This document shows, in pieces, positions 7,848 through 14,901 of a stretch of DNA of 64,000 nucleotides (its first letter is position 1; each line of letters starts with the position of its first letter). Source of the stretch: Rhodanobacter sp. C03 (GTDB taxonomy: Bacteria > Pseudomonadota > Gammaproteobacteria > Xanthomonadales > Rhodanobacteraceae); contig NZ_MUNT01000001.1 of the NCBI RefSeq assembly GCF_002001175.1, positions 434,001 through 498,000 of the forward strand. Reading direction: 5' to 3'. A model generated the notes under the pieces. It ran no database searches and was not told the DNA's origin. It was given only the letters and a program-made list of their open reading frames with translations. Made by a program: the position numbers and the translations under genes.

Positions 7848-8744
7848 TCAGCTGAGTCGGATGCCAGCCAGCCGCTGCAACGCCTCGGCATACTTGGCGG
7901 CGGTTCGCGCGATCACCTCGTCCGGAATCACCGGGCCGGGCGCGGTCTTGTTCCAGTCCTGCGTCTCCAGCCAGTCGCGCACGAACTGCTTGTCGTAGCT
8001 GGGCGGGCTGATGCCGACGCGGTATTCGTCAGCGGGCCAGAAGCGCGAGGAGTCCGGCGTCAGCATCTCGTCCATCACATACAGCTTGCCGTCCGCGTCG
8101 GTGCCGAACTCGAACTTGGTGTCGGCGATGATGATGCCGCGTTCGGCCGCATAGGCGGCGGCCCACTGGTAGATCGCCAGCGTGGCGTCACGCACCTTGC
8201 CGGCCAGTTCGGTGCCGACCGCATCAACCACCACGTCGTAGCTGACGTTCTCGTCGTGGTCGCCCGCGGCGGCCTTGGTCGACGGGGTGAAGATCGGCGC
8301 GGGCAGTTGTTGCGCCTGCTGCAGGCCGGCGGGCAACTGGATGCCGCATAGCGAGCCGCTCACCTGGTAATCCTTCCAGCCCGAACCGATCAGATAGCCG
8401 CGGGCGATCGCCTCCACCGGCACCGGCTTCAGCCGCCGCGTCACCACCGCGCGTTTCTCGTACAGCGCCAGGTCGGTGCCCGGCGGCAGTACCTCGGCCA
8501 GCGGCACGTCGAGCAGATGGTTCGGCACTAGGTGCGCGGTCTTGCCGAACCAGAAATTGGAGATCTGCGTGAGCATCTCGCCCTTGCCCGGAATCGGGTT
8601 GGGCAGCACCACGTCGAACGCCGACAGCCGGTCGGTGGCGACCATCAGCAGTCGATCGTCGGACAACGCGTAGACATCGCGCACCTTGCCGCGATGGATC
8701 AGTTCCAGGCCGGGCAGGTTCGATTGCGACAGGGTGGTGGGCAC
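7848..8744 (-). CDS. purC: Phosphoribosylaminoimidazole-succinocarboxamide synthase (SAICAR synthetase)
   Basis: Encodes 298 residues from a GTG start. The enzyme joins CAIR and aspartate using ATP to give SAICAR in purine synthesis, in the cytoplasm. Visible signatures are [11 protein letters not shown] near the N-terminus, [20 protein letters not shown], the [14 protein letters not shown] loop and [17 protein letters not shown]. It is of the long type (about 300 residues, as in yeast and xanthomonads) rather than the 237-residue E. coli type. It is divergent from the cytochrome c gene and leads the run into the DUF962 gene. Confidence 0.96.
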   Translation of the reverse strand: MPTTLSQSNLPGLELIHRGKVRDVYALSDDRLLMVATDRLSAFDVVLPNPIPGKGEMLTQISNFWFGKTAHLVPNHLLDVPLAEVLPPGTDLALYEKRAVVTRRLKPVPVEAIARGYLIGSGWKDYQVSGSLCGIQLPAGLQQAQQLPAPIFTPSTKAAAGDHDENVSYDVVVDAVGTELAGKVRDATLAIYQWAAAYAAERGIIIADTKFEFGTDADGKLYVMDEMLTPDSSRFWPADEYRVGISPPSYDKQFVRDWLETQDWNKTAPGPVIPDEVIARTAAKYAEALQRLAGIRLS

Positions 8745-8875
8745 GGCGAAGGGTTCCGCAGGCGGGGGAGCTGTCTATTCTAGCCGCTGTGGCCGGAATG
8801 CCGGAAAGTCGCACCTGGCAGGTCGCGTTGCCGGGCACTGCTAGAATTGTCCGCCTTCATCCCCATGTGTTGCCG

Positions 8876-9184
8876 ATGCGAACCTTACTGATCGCGGCGC
8901 TGTGCCTGGTCGCCGCCCTCCCCATCTGCGCACAGACCCCGGCGCAGCCGACCCGGCTGGGCCTGTGCGCGGCCTGCCACGGCGAGACCGGTCACGCCAG
9001 CATGCCCGGTGTGCCGAACCTGGCCGGCCAGCAGCTGGACTATCTACGCAGCGCACTCAAGCAGTATCGCGACGGCCGCCGCGACGTGCCGCTGATGCGC
9101 GCGGCGATCGGCCCGGTCAGCGACGTCGATCTCGACGCACTGGCGCGCTGGTACAACGCGCAGTCACCGCAGGCGCATCCATGA
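8876..9184 (+). CDS. Small monoheme periplasmic cytochrome c
   Basis: Encodes 102 residues. MRTLLIAALCLVAALPICAQ is a Sec signal peptide, followed at once by LGLCAACHGETGH, the covalent heme site CAACH (Cys31, Cys34, His35). A Met in DVPLMRAAIG is the likely sixth heme ligand, giving a class I c553/c4-half-like fold. The start was chosen for the signal peptide; a longer in-frame start has none. It would carry electrons in the periplasm. The stop overlaps the ATG of djlA by four bases (ATGA), an unusual coupling of a cytochrome with a membrane co-chaperone. Confidence 0.88.
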   Translation: MRTLLIAALCLVAALPICAQTPAQPTRLGLCAACHGETGHASMPGVPNLAGQQLDYLRSALKQYRDGRRDVPLMRAAIGPVSDVDLDALARWYNAQSPQAHP

Positions 9185-9999
9185 GTTTTTCCTACACGCT
9201 GTGGTTCGCATTCTTCGGCCTGATTCTCGGCCACCTGCCCGGTGCGGTCACCGGCGCGGTGGTCGGCTTCATCTTCGACAACCTGCGGCATAGCCAGCGC
9301 AAGAACGCCACGCCGGAAGCCGGCGGCTTTGTCGGTCCATTGTTCACCCTGCTCGGCGCGGTGGCGAAATCCGACGGCCGCGTGTCGGAGCAGGAGATCG
9401 CGATTGCCGAACGCATGATGACCCGGATGAATCTGGACACCGAGCTGCGCAAGCAGGCTGTGGTCAGCTTCAATGTCGGCAAGCAGCCGGAATTCGACGT
9501 CACCCAGACCATCACGGCGTTGCGCAACTGGGTCGGCATGCGCCGCGATCATGCATTCCCGGTGCTCGACGTGGTGATCGATACCGTGCTGGCCGAGGGC
9601 AACCCGGGGCCGGAGAAGATGGGAATCCTGCGTCAGCTCGCGTTCGCGCTGCGGATCAGCGAGATGGAGCTGATGGCGTTGATGGCAATGAAGGGCTACG
9701 CGTGGAACGGTGGCGGTCAGCGCGGTTATGGTTATGGGCAGCAAGGTCAGGGTTCGAGCGGAGGTGGTTACGTACCGCCACAGCGCGCCACGCAGGGACC
9801 GGATCCATACGCGGTACTCGGCATCGAGCGCAGCGCCGACGATCGTGCGGTGAAGCGTGCCTACCGCAAGCTGATTTCCGAACATCACCCCGACCGCCTC
9901 GGCGACCTGCCCGAAGACATGCGCAAGCGCGCCGAGTCGCGTGCCAGCGAGATCAACGCCGCCTACGACCGCATCAAGGAACAGCGCGGCTTCAAATAG
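9181..9999 (+). CDS. djlA: DjlA-type membrane-anchored J-domain co-chaperone
   Basis: Encodes 272 residues. A single N-terminal membrane helix (about residues 5-32, Gly-rich) is followed by a TerB-like helical domain (about 48-175, with AKSDGRVSEQEIAIAE), a Gly/Tyr/Gln linker (177-200) and a C-terminal J domain (about 207-272) with YAVLGIERSADDRAVKRAYR and the HPD triad at 236-238. DjlA stimulates DnaK from the inner membrane and affects envelope stress signalling in E. coli. The order membrane helix-TerB-J matches the family. It overlaps the cytochrome gene by four bases and is followed by a REP pair. Confidence 0.92.
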   Translation: MSFSYTLWFAFFGLILGHLPGAVTGAVVGFIFDNLRHSQRKNATPEAGGFVGPLFTLLGAVAKSDGRVSEQEIAIAERMMTRMNLDTELRKQAVVSFNVGKQPEFDVTQTITALRNWVGMRRDHAFPVLDVVIDTVLAEGNPGPEKMGILRQLAFALRISEMELMALMAMKGYAWNGGGQRGYGYGQQGQGSSGGGYVPPQRATQGPDPYAVLGIERSADDRAVKRAYRKLISEHHPDRLGDLPEDMRKRAESRASEINAAYDRIKEQRGFK

Positions 10000-10009
10000 C
10001 CATAGACTT

Positions 10010-10078
10010 GTAGGAGCGGCTTCAGCCGCGATGCTTTCGCTGTTTGCACAAGAGCATCGCGGCTGAAGCCGCTCCTAC
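10010..10078. repeat. REP-type palindromic pair, copy 2
   Basis: Perfect 25-base inverted arms at 10010-10034 and 10054-10078 with a 19-base spacer, the same unit as copy 1 (TAGGAGCGGCTTCAGCCGCG after the first G). It occupies nearly the whole gap between djlA and rpe and starts ten bases after the djlA stop. Confidence 0.9.
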
Positions 10079-10107
10079 AGACACGACAACCTCTGCTGGT
10101 AGCTGCC

Positions 10108-10776
10108 ATGAGCAAACAATCCCCGATCATCGCCCCCTCCATCCTCGCCGCCGATTTCGCGCGACTGGGCGAAGACACCGCTGCGGCATTGGCCGCCGGT
10201 GCCGACTGGGTGCATTTCGACGTGATGGACAACCATTACGTGCCGAACCTCACGATCGGCCCGATGGTGCTGCAGTCGCTGCGTGGCTACGGCATCACGG
10301 CGCCGATCGACGTGCACCTGATGGTCAAGCCGGTCGACCGCATCGTGCCGGACTTCGCCAAGGCGGGCGCCAGCCTGATCAGTTTTCACCCAGAAGCGAG
10401 CGAGCATATCGACCGCACGCTTGGCCTGATCAAGGAATCGGGCTGCCAGGCCGGGCTGGTGTTCAATCCGGCCACGCCGCTGGATTACCTCGACTATGTG
10501 ATGGACAAGCTCGACTTGATCCTGATCATGTCGGTCAACCCGGGTTTCGGCGGCCAGAAGTTCATTCCCGGCACGCTGGAGAAACTGCGCCAGGCACGCC
10601 AGCGCATCGAAGCCAGCGGCCGCGCGATCCGGCTGGAAGTGGACGGTGGCGTCACCGCCGACAATGTCGGAGCGATTGCCGCTGCCGGCGCCGACACCTT
10701 CGTCGCCGGTTCGGCGATCTTCCATGCCAAGGATTACCGTGCCGAGATTGACGCCATGCGCAAGGCGATCGGCTGA
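10108..10776 (+). CDS. rpe: Ribulose-phosphate 3-epimerase
   Basis: Encodes 222 residues, the usual family length. It interconverts D-ribulose 5-phosphate and D-xylulose 5-phosphate in the pentose phosphate pathway. Family signatures are [17 protein letters not shown] at the N-terminus, [17 protein letters not shown] (metal His and Asp), [31 protein letters not shown] and [20 protein letters not shown] (catalytic Asp and phosphate-binding loop). It lies 29 bases after the REP pair and has its own ATG. The companion isomerase gene rpiA is also in this window (27625). Confidence 0.97.
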   Translation: MSKQSPIIAPSILAADFARLGEDTAAALAAGADWVHFDVMDNHYVPNLTIGPMVLQSLRGYGITAPIDVHLMVKPVDRIVPDFAKAGASLISFHPEASEHIDRTLGLIKESGCQAGLVFNPATPLDYLDYVMDKLDLILIMSVNPGFGGQKFIPGTLEKLRQARQRIEASGRAIRLEVDGGVTADNVGAIAAAGADTFVAGSAIFHAKDYRAEIDAMRKAIG

Positions 10777-10786
10777 GCATCACCCA

Positions 10787-10822
10787 TAAAAATCCCGGCG
10801 CGGAGAACAGCTGCACCGGGAT
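10787..10822 (-). terminator. Minus-strand intrinsic terminator, 3' side of rpe
   Basis: On the minus strand ATCCCGG pairs with CCGGGAT (10816-10822 and 10792-10798) and is followed by a T-run (plus-strand AAAAA at 10788-10792). No T-run follows on the plus strand, so this does not terminate rpe. It implies a minus-strand transcript coming from the gap to its right. Confidence 0.6.
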
Positions 10823-11025
10823 AAACGTCGTCGGATGACGTGAGAGGAAACACCATGGATTGGTGTGTGCCGATACGACCGCATCGGAGGGAGGGGCACG
10901 GCCGCATCGGCACATTCCACGGCAATGGAACTGGCACCAATCGCAAGTATTGACCGGGTCGATCCGGTTTGGTTCCGGACAAAGCCTGAACACGCTGAAT
11001 CGACGGCTCGATCCGGTTCAGGTTC
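10823..11025 (-). ncRNA. Candidate small RNA between two minus-strand terminators (speculative)
   Basis: This stretch lies between two minus-strand terminators (10787-10822 and 11026-11050) and has no convincing reading frame. It contains a near-repeat of CGATCCGGTT (about 10958 and 11009) and paired CCGCATCGG stretches around 10880 and 10910, so a folded RNA of roughly 200 nt is possible. I could not identify a good promoter at its 5' side, and I do not recognise an Rfam family. Otherwise the gap 10777-11085 holds nothing I can name. Confidence 0.25.
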
Positions 11026-11050
11026 AAAAAAATCCCCTCGCAAGGAGGGG
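11026..11050 (-). terminator. Intrinsic terminator of the two-gene micro-operon
   Basis: On the minus strand CCCCTC (11050-11045) pairs with GAGGGG (11039-11034) across a five-base loop and is followed by seven Ts (plus-strand A-run 11026-11032). It lies 36 bases past the stop of the 38-codon gene at 11086 and gives that transcript a clear end. Confidence 0.8.
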
Positions 11051-11085
11051 AAAGTAACCACCATGTCGAACGGAATACAGGTGCG

Positions 11086-11202
11086 CTAGATGGGCTGCCA
11101 ATCGGGATCGGGCTCTTCGTGCCCCGCGTCCGGCGCGATTTCCTTCGCACCGGACGCACCCATGCCTTCCACGGCTGAAAGTTTGAAGATGTTTATGCGC
11201 AT
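11086..11202 (-). CDS. 38-residue peptide of unknown function (small gene B)
   Basis: Reads MRINIFKLSAVEGMGASGAK followed by EIAPDAGHEEPDPDWQPI and a TAG stop. A CGGAG Shine-Dalgarno lies about nine bases before the ATG. The gene starts 15 bases after the stop of small gene A on the same strand and is followed by an intrinsic terminator, so both are one transcript. The chain is basic and hydrophobic at the N-terminus and strongly acidic and proline-rich at the C-terminus (HEEPDPDWQPI). It has no cysteine and no membrane segment. It could be a regulatory peptide, a small-protein partner or a precursor peptide, but no maturation enzyme is nearby. I do not recognise it. Confidence 0.55.
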   Translation of the reverse strand: MRINIFKLSAVEGMGASGAKEIAPDAGHEEPDPDWQPI

Positions 11203-11217
11203 GGCGTCGACTCCGAC

Positions 11218-11337
11218 TTAATGCATGCCGAGGATCAGGCCGAGCAGCAGGGCGCCCAGCGCCAGCGTCACCCGCAGCGGTTCGAAGTCGCGCAGCTCGG
11301 CATTCGGGTCACGTTCGGTGGGTTCGATCTTTGACAT
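11218..11337 (-). CDS. 39-residue single-span membrane peptide (small gene A)
   Basis: Reads MSKIEPTERDPNAELRDFEP followed by LRVTLALGALLLGLILGMH and a TAA stop. The first twenty residues are polar and charged; the last nineteen form one hydrophobic helix, so it should be a small inner-membrane protein with a cytoplasmic N-terminus. ATGGAGCCGACTG precedes the ATG, giving a good GGAG ribosome site. It is divergent from the response regulator gene and leads the micro-operon with small gene B. No family recognised; size and topology resemble the small membrane proteins that tune sensor kinases or transporters, which is inference. Confidence 0.55.
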   Translation of the reverse strand: MSKIEPTERDPNAELRDFEPLRVTLALGALLLGLILGMH

Positions 11338-11513
11338 CAGTCGGCTCCATGCGTGGTGCATGGTTCACATCAAACATCCGGCCGCGGCGTCAGCGCAGGC
11401 GCAATCGGGCCGGCTTGCCGCTGGCTTGTGGCAAAACACGGGCACTGATGCCGCATGGCTTGCGCGGTGGCGCTGCGCATAGCACGCTGCGCGCATTACA
11501 CAGGGAGCGCGCC

Positions 11514-12203
11514 ATGGGCCGCAGCATTGCCATTGTCGAAGACGAACCGCTGATCCGAGCCAACTACGTCGAGGCGTTGAACCGTTTCGGCTACGACGCG
11601 CGCGGTTACGGTTCGCGCCAGGAAGCGTCCAGTGCGTTCGCGATGCGGTTGCCGGAGCTGGTGATCATCGACATCGGTCTCGGTGACGAACCGGAGGGTG
11701 GCTTCGACCTGTGCCGTGAACTACGCGCGAAGTCATCCACGCTGCCGTTGATCTTCCTCACCGCGCGCGATTCGGATTTCGACGTGATCTCCGGGCTGCG
11801 CCTGGGCGCCGACGACTACCTCAGCAAGGACACCAGCCTGCACCAGCTGGCTGCGCGCATCGCCGCGCTGTTCCGTCGGATCGAATCGCTCAAGGCGCCG
11901 GCGTCCAGCGAAACGGTGATCGAGCACGGCGCGTTGAAAATGGAATCCGAGCGCATGCGGATCAGCTGGAACGGCGAGGAAGTGCCACTCACCGTCACCG
12001 AGTTCTGGATGGTGCACACGCTGATCCGCTTCCCCGGCCACGTGAAGAACCGCGACCAGCTGATGCGCGAGGCGGAACTCGTCGTCGACGACGCCACCAT
12101 CACCTCGCACATCAAGCGCATCCGCAAGAAGTTCGTCGCGGTGGCGCCGGAGTTCGACGCGATCGAAACCGTGCATGGCGTGGGTTATCGGTGGAAGCCG
12201 TGA
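11514..12203 (+). CDS. OmpR/PhoB-family response regulator
   Basis: Encodes 229 residues. The receiver domain has the acidic pocket IVEDEP (residues 7-12), the phospho-acceptor Asp53 in VIIDIGLGDEP, the switch Thr in IFLTARDSD and the Lys in DDYLSKDTS. The C-terminal winged helix has LTVTEFWMVHTLIRFPGHVKNRDQLM and ETVHGVGYRWKP. The ATG at 11514 follows CAGGGAG and begins MGRSIAIVED. It resembles from memory the regulator of the proteobacterial dedicated sortase system (TIGR03787-like), though no sortase is in the window. Its stop overlaps the next gene by one base, and the kinase gene follows, so it is a cognate pair with 12817. Confidence 0.9.
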   Translation: MGRSIAIVEDEPLIRANYVEALNRFGYDARGYGSRQEASSAFAMRLPELVIIDIGLGDEPEGGFDLCRELRAKSSTLPLIFLTARDSDFDVISGLRLGADDYLSKDTSLHQLAARIAALFRRIESLKAPASSETVIEHGALKMESERMRISWNGEEVPLTVTEFWMVHTLIRFPGHVKNRDQLMREAELVVDDATITSHIKRIRKKFVAVAPEFDAIETVHGVGYRWKP

Positions 12204-12784
12204 TGCGGCGAGTGGCATTCATGCTGTCGTTGTTCGCGTTTGTCGGACTTGCCCAGGCGGCCAAGCCGGCCGACAACGCGCTGGCGCAAGGTGCACGTGA
12301 CGGCAATGCGCCAGCGTGGGCGATCGCCGTGGTATCGCCGACCGGCTGGACGCGCGACTGCTGCACGTATGCCAAGGCCATCGGTGTCGACGCCGTGCTC
12401 TATCAGGGCGAGTGGACCGGCAAGCCGCAGCGGGTGATGGTGCTCAATGTGACGCCACGCAGACTGTCCACGCTGGGGATGGAAGTGCAGGCCGACCGCA
12501 AGCATTTCCTTCAGGCCGATCCGGCCGCGAAGGTCACAGGCTTGACCGTGAAGCATCCGGTCATGCCGTGCGAGGCGACGGTTTATCAGGGCAGCGATCA
12601 CGTCGACGATGTAGTGGTGTTCTGCGACCCCGGCAAGGACAGCGGCATCCGTCTCAGCTGGTCGATGACTTTCGACGATGCGGATCCGCTACGACGCGTA
12701 TTGCTTGATGACTTCATGCAGGTGGTGATGGCCTCGCGTTATCAGCGCGACGTGGCTGCGGCCGCGCCAGCGCATGGCGGCTGA
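12203..12784 (+). CDS. Exported protein of unknown function inside a two-component operon
   Basis: Encodes 193 residues. MRRVAFMLSLFAFVGLAQA is a clean signal peptide. The mature part starts near residue 20, contains four cysteines (two adjacent in TRDCCTYAK, one in VMPCEATVY, one in VVFCDPG) and ends in an Ala-rich tail. No known domain is evident. The ATG overlaps the TGA of the response regulator by one base (TGATG), and the histidine kinase starts 32 bases later. A periplasmic protein between regulator and sensor genes could be an accessory sensor or ligand carrier for the kinase's large periplasmic domain; that is inference from position. Confidence 0.75.
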   Translation: MRRVAFMLSLFAFVGLAQAAKPADNALAQGARDGNAPAWAIAVVSPTGWTRDCCTYAKAIGVDAVLYQGEWTGKPQRVMVLNVTPRRLSTLGMEVQADRKHFLQADPAAKVTGLTVKHPVMPCEATVYQGSDHVDDVVVFCDPGKDSGIRLSWSMTFDDADPLRRVLLDDFMQVVMASRYQRDVAAAAPAHGG

Positions 12785-12816
12785 CTACGCGCCGCGATGA
12801 TTCCGATGGCCACACG

Positions 12817-14844
12817 ATGACCCTGCGCCGCAAACTGCTGCTGGTAGCGCTGTGCACGCTCGCGTTGCCGGTCGCGGGCTGGCTGTATGTGCAGCAGATG
12901 GAGAAATTGTTGCGCGAGGGTCAGGCGCAGGCGCTGCTGGCGTCCGCGCGCGCGGTGGCACGCAGTCTGGTGGTGACCGGTGCGGTGCAGCCGGAACTGG
13001 CCAAAGGCTGGTACGTGCAGCAGACGTCGAGTCCGATCACCGTGGATGGTTACGGCGACGACTGGGCACCGCTGACACCATGGAGCCAGCCATTGATGCA
13101 GTCCGGGCACCCGCGTGGCCAGCTGCTGCTGGCCGAGGACGACGACGGGCTCTACCTGTATGCAGACGTGCCGGAGACCCAACGCACCCGCGCCGATGCC
13201 GATGACACGAATGCGCTGGCGGCCGATCACCTGGTCCTGACCCTCGGCAACGCTGCCGGGCAGCGCCGCTATCTGCTGGCCAGTGCAGCACCTGGGCTGC
13301 TCACGGCACGGCCGCTCGACCCGATTGTCGATGGCCTGCCCGAGCTGATCACCGCGCAATGGCAGGAGGACGGCAGCGGTTACCGGGTGGAACTGCGCCT
13401 GCCGCGCAACCTGCCGTTGCGCGTGCTCGGTGTCGGCGTATACGACGCCCGTGTTGGCGGCGATCCGATGGCGTCCGATACGCGTCCGCTGCTGCGTTAC
13501 TCGAACGCGCTTTCCAGCGAGCTGGCCCAGCTGGCGCCCGACCAGGTACAGGCGCGGGTATTGTCGCCGCAGGGTTGGCTGCTGGCGCGCAGCGGACGCC
13601 TGAATACCACGCCCGGCACCGATGGCCAGCCGGGCTGGTTCGCCTCGTTGATCTATCGCTCGCTGCTGGCGACCCGGCTGGAAGATGCCAGTCTGTGGTC
13701 GCAGGATGTGCCGCGGCTGGACACTCGCGAAGTCAGCGCGGCGCGTGCCGGCAAGCCGGTCAGCGTCTGGCGCAGCGGCGAGGAGCGCGGCAGTGTGGTG
13801 CTGAGCGCGGCCGTGCCGATCGAGCGGGCGGGCCAGATCGACGGTGTACTGCTGCTGGAGCAGGCGAGCCGCGCCGTGCCGTTGCTGGCCAATCGCGCGT
13901 TGCTTGGCCTGCTGCTGACCAGCTTCGGTGTGCTGTTGATCGCCGGTGGCATCCTGCTGGCGTTTGCCACCCGGCTCAGTCTGCGGCTGGGGCGACTGCG
14001 CAACGCGGCTGAGCGCGCGCAGCTCAACGATGGACGTCTGGACGGCCTGTTCGAACAGGGTCGTTTCCCGATGACCGATGCCCCGGACGAGATCGGTGAT
14101 CTGGCACGCAGCTTCGAGCGACTGTTCGAGGTAGTCGGCGGCTATACCGATTACCTGCGCACGCTGGCCTCGAAACTCTCGCACGAACTCAACACGCCGC
14201 TGGCGATTGTGAAGTCCTCGCTCGACAACCTCGAGCACGCAGCGCTCCCGGCCGAAGCGCAGCCGTATCTGGCGCGCGCCCGCGACGGGGTGGCGCGACT
14301 CGGTGCGCTGGTGCGTGCCATGAGCGAGTCGAGCCGGATGGAACGCTCGATCACGGCGGCGGAACCCGAGGACGTCGACTTGCGCGACGTGGTGCGCGGC
14401 TGCGCCGATGCCTATCGTCCGCTGATCGATCCGCGCCGGCTCGACTGCGTGTTGCCCGAAGCGCCGTTGCATCTGCACTGCGCGCCCGAGCTGATCGCGC
14501 AGGCGCTGGACAAACTGCTCGACAACGCGCTGTCGTTCACACCGGAGCATGGCTGGTTGCGGCTGAGCCTGCGGGTGGTCGACGCCGGTGCCGAGATCGA
14601 GCTGGCCAATCAGGGACCGCTGTTGCCCGAAACGATGCAGGGCCGGCTGTTCGACTCGCTGGTCAGCCTGCGCGACAAGGCCACGCCCGGCGAAGCGCCG
14701 CATCTGGGCCTGGGCCTGTACGTGGTGCGGCTGGTGGCCGAGCGCCACGGTGGTGTGGCCTCGGCCCGCAATCTCGACGACGGCAGCGGCGTGGCCTTCA
14801 GTCTGCAGTTGCATGGAATGCCACGCCAGCGCTTGAGTGGCTGA
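12817..14844 (+). CDS. Sensor histidine kinase with a large periplasmic beta-sandwich domain
   Basis: Encodes 675 residues. One membrane helix at about 7-24, a periplasmic region of about 330 residues, a second helix at about 360-385, a HAMP-like linker, the HisKA helix ASKLSHELNTPLAIVKSSLD with phospho-acceptor His456, and an HATPase domain with LDKLLDNALSFTPEHGW (N box) and HLGLGLYVVRLVAERHGG (G2 box). Residues about 75-215 (VDGYGDDWAPL, LLLAEDDDGLYLYADVP) look like a CBM9/DOMON-type sandwich, which often binds sugars or redox cofactors. This layout recalls the TIGR03785 sortase-system kinases, although no sortase or target is here. It should phosphorylate the regulator at 11514. Confidence 0.88.
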   Translation: MTLRRKLLLVALCTLALPVAGWLYVQQMEKLLREGQAQALLASARAVARSLVVTGAVQPELAKGWYVQQTSSPITVDGYGDDWAPLTPWSQPLMQSGHPRGQLLLAEDDDGLYLYADVPETQRTRADADDTNALAADHLVLTLGNAAGQRRYLLASAAPGLLTARPLDPIVDGLPELITAQWQEDGSGYRVELRLPRNLPLRVLGVGVYDARVGGDPMASDTRPLLRYSNALSSELAQLAPDQVQARVLSPQGWLLARSGRLNTTPGTDGQPGWFASLIYRSLLATRLEDASLWSQDVPRLDTREVSAARAGKPVSVWRSGEERGSVVLSAAVPIERAGQIDGVLLLEQASRAVPLLANRALLGLLLTSFGVLLIAGGILLAFATRLSLRLGRLRNAAERAQLNDGRLDGLFEQGRFPMTDAPDEIGDLARSFERLFEVVGGYTDYLRTLASKLSHELNTPLAIVKSSLDNLEHAALPAEAQPYLARARDGVARLGALVRAMSESSRMERSITAAEPEDVDLRDVVRGCADAYRPLIDPRRLDCVLPEAPLHLHCAPELIAQALDKLLDNALSFTPEHGWLRLSLRVVDAGAEIELANQGPLLPETMQGRLFDSLVSLRDKATPGEAPHLGLGLYVVRLVAERHGGVASARNLDDGSGVAFSLQLHGMPRQRLSG

Positions 14845-14874
14845 GCGGAGAGGTGGCTGGGTCCGCGCTTCGCC

Positions 14875-14880
14875 TACAAT
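14875..14880 (+). promoter_or_regulatory. Probable -10 element (TACAAT) of the trp operon
   Basis: TACAAT lies 22 bases before the trpE ATG. A -35 match at the right distance is weak. If used, the mRNA leader would be only about 15 bases, leaving no room for a TrpL-type leader peptide or attenuator before trpE. Confidence 0.4.
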
Positions 14881-14901
14881 GGCCGCTTCCTCAGTCTGGC
14901 C

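Noticed and set aside
14845-14901. Search for a TrpL-type leader peptide and attenuator
   Set aside because: No Trp-codon run, no alternative hairpins, and too little space before trpE.
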